5,420 bases of DNA from Spirochaetes bacterium ADurb.Bin110 (lineage in GTDB: Bacteria > Spirochaetota > Spirochaetia > Treponematales > Rectinemataceae): contig MWDY01000290.1 in the NCBI GenBank assembly GCA_002070755.1, forward strand, positions 1 to 5,420. Reading direction: 5' to 3'. The notes under the pieces were generated by a model that was not told the origin of the DNA, searched no databases, and saw only the letters and a list, made by a program, of their open reading frames with translations. Positions 1-4,073 of the stretch are shown here, piece after piece (the first letter of the stretch is position 1; the number at the start of each line of letters is the position of its first letter). A program made the position numbers and the translations under genes.

Positions 1-24
1 GGCATAGGTGAGGGCCTCGCTCAT
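1..24 (-). CDS. Start of an unidentified gene downstream of exbD (tonB position), partial
   Basis: Only the first eight codons are inside the window, reading MSEALTYA. The ATG at 24..22 overlaps the exbD stop codon in an ATGA junction, and a purine-rich AGGTGGTGAG within the exbD 3' end can serve as its ribosome binding site, so translational coupling to exbD is likely. In many genomes the gene after exbB-exbD encodes the energy transducer TonB, which spans the periplasm and contacts outer-membrane receptors. That identity is inferred from position only: eight residues show neither a membrane anchor nor a proline-rich segment. A second ExbD-like protein or an unrelated gene is also possible. 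Confidence 0.5.
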
Positions 25-437
25 CTCACCACCTTTTCTTTTCTCGTTATGAGTCCGACATTCTCGATACCATTCATTCGCAAAGCATCGAGGACAGAAA
101 TAATGAGCTGATACTCCGCGCCTGCTCGGCCTTCAAGAATTGCACGAATCTGCTTAGCATCTGAGCCACTCACGCGCTTACCTAGCACCGACTGGAGGCT
201 TGTCAGGTTTGTTTTCGTCTTATCGACATAGATTTCATCTGAGGACACAACTACTACCCTTAGTTCAGGTGTAGAAATTGTCTGAGCGGTCTTAGAAGAA
301 GGGAGTTGCAAGTTTATACCCGGAGCAGTCCTGAAAGTTGTGGTAATCATAAAAAAAATCACTAGCTGCAGTATGATATCGATTAGAGGCGTAAGATCAA
401 AATTGATCTTAGGCGAAAGCTTATGGTTGCGAGCCAT
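21..437 (-). CDS. exbD: ExbD/TolR-family biopolymer transport protein
   Basis: This 138-residue protein is a typical-length ExbD/TolR subunit of the inner-membrane proton channel that, with ExbB, converts proton motive force into movement of TonB (or TolA). It has a short cytoplasmic N-terminus (residues 1-13), one membrane helix (about 15-35) beginning DLTPLID, and a periplasmic domain (about 40-138). Asp20 sits at the place of the family's proton-carrying aspartate. The PGINLQLPSS stretch after the helix and the final SVLDALRMNGIENVGLIT segment match the family's conserved periplasmic strands and helix. The start codon shares one base with the exbB stop (TAATG), and AAGGAGG lies just upstream inside exbB, so the two are translationally coupled and probably made in a fixed ratio. 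TolR is an alternative label; no tolA, tolB or pal is visible to decide. Confidence 0.93.
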   Translation of the reverse strand: MARNHKLSPKINFDLTPLIDIILQLVIFFMITTTFRTAPGINLQLPSSKTAQTISTPELRVVVVSSDEIYVDKTKTNLTSLQSVLGKRVSGSDAKQIRAILEGRAGAEYQLIISVLDALRMNGIENVGLITRKEKVVR

Positions 438-1090
438 TATGCCTCCTTCGAGGGCTTATCCTCAGCCCTGCCAGGCTCTTTCCCACCATAGCTCGAGATA
501 AAACTCACTAAGTTATTTACCTGTGTCTCAAGGCGGGTCATGATCAAATTAACTCTCGATACAAAATAGTTGTAAATCATAATGACAGGGATGGCGACCA
601 CAAGCCCGCCCACCGTTGTTATTAGAGCCTCTGCCACTCCGCTTGCCAGCGCAGCGGGATCACTTACAGCGCCGAATTTCCCTAAGACGCCAAAGGCACG
701 CATAGTACCGGTGACCGTTCCTAAAAGCCCAAGCAAGGTTGAAATGTTGGATATGGTGCCTAGCGTAGTAAGCCCTCTTTCCAAATTGACCGATTCCAGA
801 GATGCGGCATCTTTTAAAAGCTCACGCTGTAAGTATTCGGGCTGCTCTCTGTTTTCTATCCCAACCTTAAACAATGTTGAAAAAGGCGAAATATTTTGGT
901 CACAAATAGCAAGAGCCTCGGAAAAATGTCCTTCCATCAAGCTTGTTTTTATACGCAGAAATAGCTTTTCTTCATCGATCGAAATACGCCTTAGATACAA
1001 TAGACGTTCTATTACAATCGCGAGTGCCACCACAGATAGTCCCATAATGACCCATAGGATCGGTCCACCCTTGCTGATGAAATCTAACAT
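437..1090 (-). CDS. exbB: ExbB/TolQ/MotA-family proton channel protein
   Basis: This 217-residue inner-membrane protein is the pentamer-forming channel subunit that partners ExbD. Three membrane helices are visible: about 10-33, 110-130 and 153-177, with a cytoplasmic domain between helices 1 and 2 (about 34-105). The family hallmark LLGLLGTVTGTMRAF is at 119-133 and the helix-3 pattern AEALITTVGGLVVAIPV at 153-169; the polar Thr residues in these two helices line the proton path in characterised members. It is shorter than E. coli ExbB (about 244 residues) because it lacks the long periplasmic N-terminal extension. The charged C-terminal tail (GKEPGRAEDKPSKEA) is of unknown role. AAGGAG lies five bases before the ATG, supporting this start. 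It is first in an exbB-exbD-X operon and begins 49 bases after purB. TolQ is possible, but the neighbours favour ExbB. Confidence 0.93.
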   Translation of the reverse strand: MLDFISKGGPILWVIMGLSVVALAIVIERLLYLRRISIDEEKLFLRIKTSLMEGHFSEALAICDQNISPFSTLFKVGIENREQPEYLQRELLKDAASLESVNLERGLTTLGTISNISTLLGLLGTVTGTMRAFGVLGKFGAVSDPAALASGVAEALITTVGGLVVAIPVIMIYNYFVSRVNLIMTRLETQVNNLVSFISSYGGKEPGRAEDKPSKEA

Positions 1091-1124
1091 GTCAACTCCT
1101 TGAGAAAAATATCAGCATCTTAAA

Positions 1125-1153
1125 AGTATATCGCTCAATTCAGCATTCATCCA
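1125..1153 (-). promoter_or_regulatory. Weak promoter candidate for exbB-exbD
   Basis: On the minus strand TATACT (1130..1125) is a five-of-six match to the -10 consensus. Seventeen bases upstream lies TGGATG (1153..1148), only a three-of-six -35 match, inside the 3' end of purB. A start near 1118 would leave a leader of about 27 bases with the AAGGAG site intact. No terminator hairpin with a U-run separates purB from exbB, so this could supplement read-through from purB. It is inferred from hexamer matching only. Confidence 0.33.
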
Positions 1154-2537
1154 CCGCGAGCCTTCGGATGCGCTCTGCTACTACTAGCGCATGTTGCTCG
1201 GCCGCGCCTATATAAATATCGACATCAAATAGTTTTTCGATAGTATCTGAAGAAAGAAATGAAGCAAAGAATTCATCTGACTTGATGAGCGACTCAAGGG
1301 GATTGGCTTTTCCTTCTTTTACTGCTTTCCACGCCAGCATTGCCATATCCCGAAGGCGTCCATGGGCAATCTGCCGATCTGCCCCCTGTTTGCAGAGAGC
1401 CATTAGAACTCTTTCCGTCGCGGAAAAAGGCGCATAAGTGTCCAATGTGCACCGGATGGCTTCTTCATCAATGATCTGGCCATCGATAATATGCTGCATA
1501 GTCGTAACCAGCTCATCTGCCGTAAGGAATGCCTCGGGTAGAACGATGCGCCTGTTGGCTGAATCGTCGAGTGTGCGCTCGAGAATGGATAAAGCTGCAT
1601 TGTCCCATGCAACATTCGAATAGGATAGAAGAAGACGAGACAGCGAATCTACCTTTTCGCATTCGATTGGGTTGCGCTTGAAGGGCATAGCGGAGGAGCC
1701 AATCTGATGCTCTCCAAAAGGCTCATGGAGTTCACCTAGCATCGGCATCTGCAAGATTCGAAAATCAAAGGCCATTTTATGAAGGATTGCACCGATCTCG
1801 GCTAGGAGGGCAATTATCCGGTAATCCTGAACTCGCGGATAGGTCTGAGCAGTTACATCGAAAAATTGCAAGCCTATATCCTCGGATAAAGCTCGTTCGA
1901 AATCATCGAGCTTTTCTAGTCCGAGAAGCTCCGCATAAGATGCTGAAGTTCCAACCGCACCCCTGAAGCCCTTTCCCCTAATATCAGAAATTGCACAAGA
2001 AAGATGCTCGTAGACATCTGCAAGGTCCTGAGCGTAACAAGCATAGCGATATCCCATTGTTGTTGGCTCTGCAGGTTGTAAGTGAGTAAAGGCCATGGCA
2101 GGCAGTGAGGCATAGCGCTCAATTTTTTCTACCAGCGCCAATAGGAGCTTTGTGAGCTCTTCTTTTAAAAGAGATAGGCTCTCGCGAATCCTTATAACCT
2201 CTGCATTATCCTCTATGTCCATCGAGGTAGCCCCTAGGTGAAGTACTCCACCTGCGCTTGGGCATTGTGAAGCAAAAACGCGAAGCTCGGCCATAAGGTC
2301 GTGGTGTATCGAATCTTCGATTCTATTAGCTTTTTCGAAATCGATATCATCAGCGTGGCTTTCCAGCTCGGCAATTTGAGAAGGCGTTACAAGGCCATAA
2401 CTCGATTCTGCCCTAGCAAGAGCTATCCATATACGACGCCAGAGTTTGCGCTTATTGCGCTCGCTCCAGATTTCGCGCATTTTTTCACTTCCATAGCGCC
2501 ATGTAAAAGGAGACAGAAACCGATCAAAGTTTTCCAT
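1140..2537 (-). CDS. purB: Adenylosuccinate lyase, eukaryotic ADSL-like type
   Basis: This 465-residue cytoplasmic enzyme of the fumarase/aspartase superfamily cleaves fumarate from SAICAR in IMP synthesis and from adenylosuccinate in AMP synthesis. The three conserved regions are present: HHD at 79-81 and TSMDIED at 104-110; THLQPAEPTTMG at 151-162 with catalytic-acid candidate His152; and the signature loop GSSAMPFKRNP at 280-290 with the catalytic serine (281/282), Lys287 and Asn289. ERTLDDSANRRI (320-331) and the N-terminal SPFTWRYGSEKM region resemble human ADSL more than the shorter B. subtilis PurB, and the length is closer to human ADSL (484). The ATG is well placed: an in-frame TAA lies 12 bases upstream, so no longer start exists. 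There is no Shine-Dalgarno sequence, unlike every neighbour. It is transcribed divergently from ssb and ends 49 bases before exbB. Confidence 0.95.
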   Translation of the reverse strand: MENFDRFLSPFTWRYGSEKMREIWSERNKRKLWRRIWIALARAESSYGLVTPSQIAELESHADDIDFEKANRIEDSIHHDLMAELRVFASQCPSAGGVLHLGATSMDIEDNAEVIRIRESLSLLKEELTKLLLALVEKIERYASLPAMAFTHLQPAEPTTMGYRYACYAQDLADVYEHLSCAISDIRGKGFRGAVGTSASYAELLGLEKLDDFERALSEDIGLQFFDVTAQTYPRVQDYRIIALLAEIGAILHKMAFDFRILQMPMLGELHEPFGEHQIGSSAMPFKRNPIECEKVDSLSRLLLSYSNVAWDNAALSILERTLDDSANRRIVLPEAFLTADELVTTMQHIIDGQIIDEEAIRCTLDTYAPFSATERVLMALCKQGADRQIAHGRLRDMAMLAWKAVKEGKANPLESLIKSDEFFASFLSSDTIEKLFDVDIYIGAAEQHALVVAERIRRLAVDEC

Positions 2538-2543
2538 GCGTAT

Positions 2544-2572
2544 ATATTAGCAAAGAGGGCATAAAAATTGAA
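2544..2572 (-). promoter_or_regulatory. Candidate leaderless promoter of purB
   Basis: On the minus strand TTCAAT (2572..2567), a weak three-of-six -35, is followed after exactly 17 bases by TAATAT (2549..2544), a four-of-six -10 in a TAATATATA run. The A of the purB ATG is the seventh base after that hexamer, which is where transcription would normally start. With no Shine-Dalgarno motif upstream, a leaderless mRNA is a reasonable reading. The hexamers are weak, so this is an inference from spacing. Confidence 0.4.
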
Positions 2573-2603
2573 TCATGGATAGGGATTCCTTGCGAATTAG
2601 TCA

Positions 2604-2629
2604 TGCAGGCCAGTAATGACGCGCCTGCA
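2604..2629. promoter_or_regulatory. Inverted repeat upstream of ssb (operator or leader hairpin)
   Basis: TGCAGGC (2604-2610) and GCCTGCA (2623-2629) form a perfect 7-bp inverted repeat around a 12-base spacer, ending 34 bases before the ssb start codon. It lies in the divergent purB-ssb region. It could be a protein-binding site for a dimer or, if transcribed, a GC-rich hairpin in the ssb leader. I found no good sigma-70 promoter for ssb: the best pair is TTGCGA (2590-2595) with TAATGA (2614-2619), whose -10 is poor and overlaps this dyad. Confidence 0.35.
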
Positions 2630-2652
2630 ATCTCGACACACGGCTAATACAC

Positions 2653-2660
2653 AAGGAGGT
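2653..2660 (+). promoter_or_regulatory. Strong ribosome binding site that fixes the ssb start
   Basis: AAGGAGGT is a complete anti-16S match three bases before the ATG at 2664. It decides against the longer reading frame starting at 2616, whose extra 16 residues would be encoded across the dyad and this site and have no counterpart in SSB proteins. Confidence 0.85.
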
Positions 2661-2663
2661 CGT

Positions 2664-3080
2664 ATGAATCACCTTAACAGTATTCTGGTAGAAGGTAATT
2701 TGGTCCGTGATCCTAATTTCAGATCGACGCCATCCGGAAATCAGGTCTGTGATTTTACGGTTGCCACAAATCGAAATTATAAGATAGCAGACCAAAAGTA
2801 TGAAAATGAAGTGTCCTATTTTGATATCGAAGCATGGGCAAGACTAGGTTCTGCCTGCGCTCAGAATCTTAAAAAGGGGCGCGGTGTAAGAGTTGTTGGA
2901 AGGTTAAAACAGGATCGCTGGACAGATACCGAAGGAAAGTCACACTCTCGAGTCAAAATCGTTGCTGAGCATGTGGAGTTCAAACCCATGAGCAAATCAG
3001 CACAGGAAGGAGTTCCAAAATCCGAAACGCCGTTCATCGAAGACTCAAAGCGGAACGAAATAGAGACGCCGGTATTCTAG
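2664..3080 (+). CDS. ssb: Single-stranded DNA-binding protein with atypical C-terminal tip
   Basis: This 138-residue protein coats single-stranded DNA in replication, recombination and repair, normally as a homotetramer. The OB fold covers about residues 3-107: NSILVEGNLVRDPNFR at the start, then STPSGNQVCDFTVATNR, FDIEAWARLGSACAQNLKKG and VVGRLKQDRWTD. Trp59 and Trp86 lie where the DNA-stacking tryptophans (Trp54 and Trp88) occur in E. coli SSB. The tail after residue 108 is short (about 30 residues) with no glycine-rich linker. The usual acidic DDDIPF end is replaced by EIETPVF; the terminal Phe is kept, but a Val sits between Pro and Phe and the acidity is low. A similar SETPFIED lies at 120-127. 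The gene is alone on the plus strand, not in the common rpsF-ssb-rpsR arrangement. It could be a second SSB copy or the sole one. Confidence 0.93.
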   Translation: MNHLNSILVEGNLVRDPNFRSTPSGNQVCDFTVATNRNYKIADQKYENEVSYFDIEAWARLGSACAQNLKKGRGVRVVGRLKQDRWTDTEGKSHSRVKIVAEHVEFKPMSKSAQEGVPKSETPFIEDSKRNEIETPVF

Positions 3081-3090
3081 GACTCTACCA

Positions 3091-3139
3091 TGACAGAGAG
3101 TGTCCATGAGCTCTGTTAAGCCCAGGGCACGCTCTGTCA
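3091..3139. terminator. Large hairpin between convergent ssb and iclR, possible terminator
   Basis: TGACAGAG (3091-3098) pairs perfectly with CTCTGTCA (3132-3139). After one mismatch the stem continues with GTGTCC (3100-3105) against GGGCAC (3125-3130), including one G-U pair, leaving a 19-base loop. It starts 10 bases after the ssb stop. No U-run follows directly on either strand, so classical Rho-independent termination is not clearly supported. The position between convergent genes suggests transcript ending or 3'-end protection. Confidence 0.45.
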
Positions 3140-3150
3140 AAAATGTCAAT

Positions 3151-3175
3151 AAAGCTTTAGCTCTTGGCTTTTTTT
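3151..3175 (+). terminator. Weak terminator candidate for ssb overlapping the iclR 3' end
   Basis: AAAGC (3151-3155) can pair with GCTTT (3167-3171) around an 11-base loop, and a run of seven T (3169-3175) completes or follows the stem on the plus strand. The stem has only two GC pairs, but it lies just downstream of the stronger 3091-3139 hairpin. Most of it falls inside the last codons of iclR, where the T-run reads as Lys codons, so the T-run may be purely coding. Confidence 0.25.
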
Positions 3176-3939
3176 GATATATTATCTAAATAATAATGAG
3201 GAGATAGCACTTCAATAGCGTCTTTTATTGCTTGTTCTAAAAGATATATGAAGCGATCGCGGATTTCTGGATTCTTCATACGAGCCGTGGGGCCAGAGAT
3301 GCTTAAAGCACCAACGAAGTCCGAACTGGGAATGCGCAGAGGCATGGCATAACATGTAAGTCCAACCTCGAATTCCTCGCTGTCTATACCATAGCCCAAT
3401 TCTCTGGCGCGTCTAGCCTCGTGGATTATGTCATCAGGATCGGTATAAGTGAATTCGGTGAATTTTTCCAGAGGGCCAGGGCCCAGGATAGCATATATCC
3501 TCTCTTCGCTAAGCTGAGAAAGAATAGCCTTGCCAACTCCAGTACAGTATAGAGGTAGCCTATCTCCAGGCATGGATCGCATACGAAGGCTTCGGTTTGC
3601 TTCGGCACGATCGAGGAAGATGGCCGTTTCATCGGCAAGATAAGCAAGGTTCACTGATTCGCCAGTCTCTCGAGCGAGCCTTTCTATGATAGGGCGTACC
3701 TTATCTACTACCAACTGACGCACTGGTACTTTACTACCTAGCTCAAAAAGCGAAAGCCCGAGAGTCCAGCCCATTTTACAGCGCTCCACCACACCCTTCG
3801 ATTCCAAGACATTTAAATATCTTAGCGCCGTGGCTTTATTCATACCTGTCTCTTTAGAAAGCCGGGCTAAAGAGACCGCTTCCCCTGTTTTTGCGAGATA
3901 AAATAGAAGATCAAAGGCCTTGCCAGCCGATTCACTCAT
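3157..3939 (-). CDS. IclR-family transcriptional regulator
   Basis: This 260-residue DNA-binding regulator has the usual IclR length and plan. Counting from the ATG at 3939, the N-terminal winged helix-turn-helix spans about residues 4-65, with LARLSKETGMNKATALRYLN as the helix-turn-helix core (about 24-43). The C-terminal GAF-like effector domain (about 75-250) carries three family landmarks: LYCTGVGKAILSQL (130-143), GYGIDSEEFEVGLTCYAMPL (182-201) with the conserved Cys196, and FVGALSISGP (208-217). Such domains usually bind small organic acids or sugar derivatives; the ligand here is unknown. A start eight codons earlier (3963) is open but has no ribosome binding site, whereas GGGAG lies nine bases before 3939. 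The gene follows the U32 gene in the same direction after 134 bases and converges on ssb. No metabolic target operon is in view; autoregulation is suggested by upstream dyads. Confidence 0.92.
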   Translation of the reverse strand: MSESAGKAFDLLFYLAKTGEAVSLARLSKETGMNKATALRYLNVLESKGVVERCKMGWTLGLSLFELGSKVPVRQLVVDKVRPIIERLARETGESVNLAYLADETAIFLDRAEANRSLRMRSMPGDRLPLYCTGVGKAILSQLSEERIYAILGPGPLEKFTEFTYTDPDDIIHEARRARELGYGIDSEEFEVGLTCYAMPLRIPSSDFVGALSISGPTARMKNPEIRDRFIYLLEQAIKDAIEVLSPHYYLDNISKKAKS

Positions 3940-3967
3940 GCTTTGCAACTCCCAAAATATCATCCGC

Positions 3968-3991
3968 TTTTAATATATCAACATATAAAAA
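3968..3991. promoter_or_regulatory. AT-rich imperfect dyad just upstream of iclR
   Basis: TATAT (3974-3978) and ATATA (3983-3987) flank CAAC, and outer TTTT (3968-3971) and AAAA (3988-3991) extend the symmetry across a two-base bulge. It lies 29-52 bases before the preferred start. It may be a second regulator site or simply AT-rich leader DNA; low complexity weakens the case. Confidence 0.25.
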
Positions 3992-3994
3992 GGC

Positions 3995-4011
3995 AAGTTA
4001 TCTCGTAACTT
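3995..4011. promoter_or_regulatory. Perfect 17-bp dyad, candidate operator for the IclR-type regulator
   Basis: AAGTTATCTCGTAACTT has 6-bp perfect inverted arms (3995-4000 and 4006-4011) around five bases. The size is like IclR-family operators, which are palindromes of about 13-17 bp. It overlaps the last two bases of the TATAAA -10-like hexamer and covers the presumed start point, where a bound dimer would block transcription. No second copy was noticed elsewhere in the window. Confidence 0.45.
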
Positions 4012-4036
4012 TATACGCTGAGAGATGTGTCGTCAA
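4010..4036 (-). promoter_or_regulatory. Promoter candidate for iclR
   Basis: On the minus strand TTGACG (4036..4031) and TATAAA (4015..4010) each match the consensus at five of six positions. The spacer is 15 bases, shorter than the ideal 17. A start near 4003 would give a leader of about 64 bases before the iclR ATG at 3939. The good hexamers and the overlapping operator-like dyad support it; the spacer counts against it. Confidence 0.4.
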
Positions 4037-4073
4037 GGAATACGCAAATCGTCGCGATCTAAATTGCATCTAT

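Noticed and set aside
582..1103. 173-codon open frame on the plus strand
   Set aside because: It lies antisense to exbB, which has clear membrane helices and family motifs; the translation has no recognisable domain and no ribosome binding site was seen.
1100..1138. TTGAG/CTCAA pairing in the purB-exbB gap that might hide the exbB ribosome binding site
   Set aside because: Five base pairs closing a loop of about 29 bases is too weak to claim a regulatory structure.
1403..1615. Short open frames within purB on both strands (1403-1615, 1438-1623, 1916-2122, 2301-2564)
   Set aside because: All overlap strongly conserved purB coding sequence in other frames and show no independent protein features.
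2570..2588. GAATC-N9-GATTC inverted repeat upstream of purB
   Set aside because: Five-base arms in AT-leaning DNA are expected by chance; no other support.
2616..2663. Longer ssb start at 2616
   Set aside because: The extra 16 residues have no SSB counterpart and the full AAGGAGGT site is placed for the ATG at 2664.
2601..2795. 64-codon minus-strand frame covering the ssb 5' end
   Set aside because: It overlaps the conserved SSB OB-fold coding sequence and crosses the ribosome binding site; there is no support for translation.
3940..3963. Longer iclR start at 3963
   Set aside because: No ribosome binding site precedes it; GGGAG suits the ATG at 3939, and the winged-helix domain begins just after that residue.
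4044..4067. Possible hairpin after the U32 stop (GCAA/TTGC outer and ATCG/CGAT inner pairs)
   Set aside because: The stem is short, interrupted by a five-base bulge and has no following U-run on the minus strand, so it is not a credible terminator.
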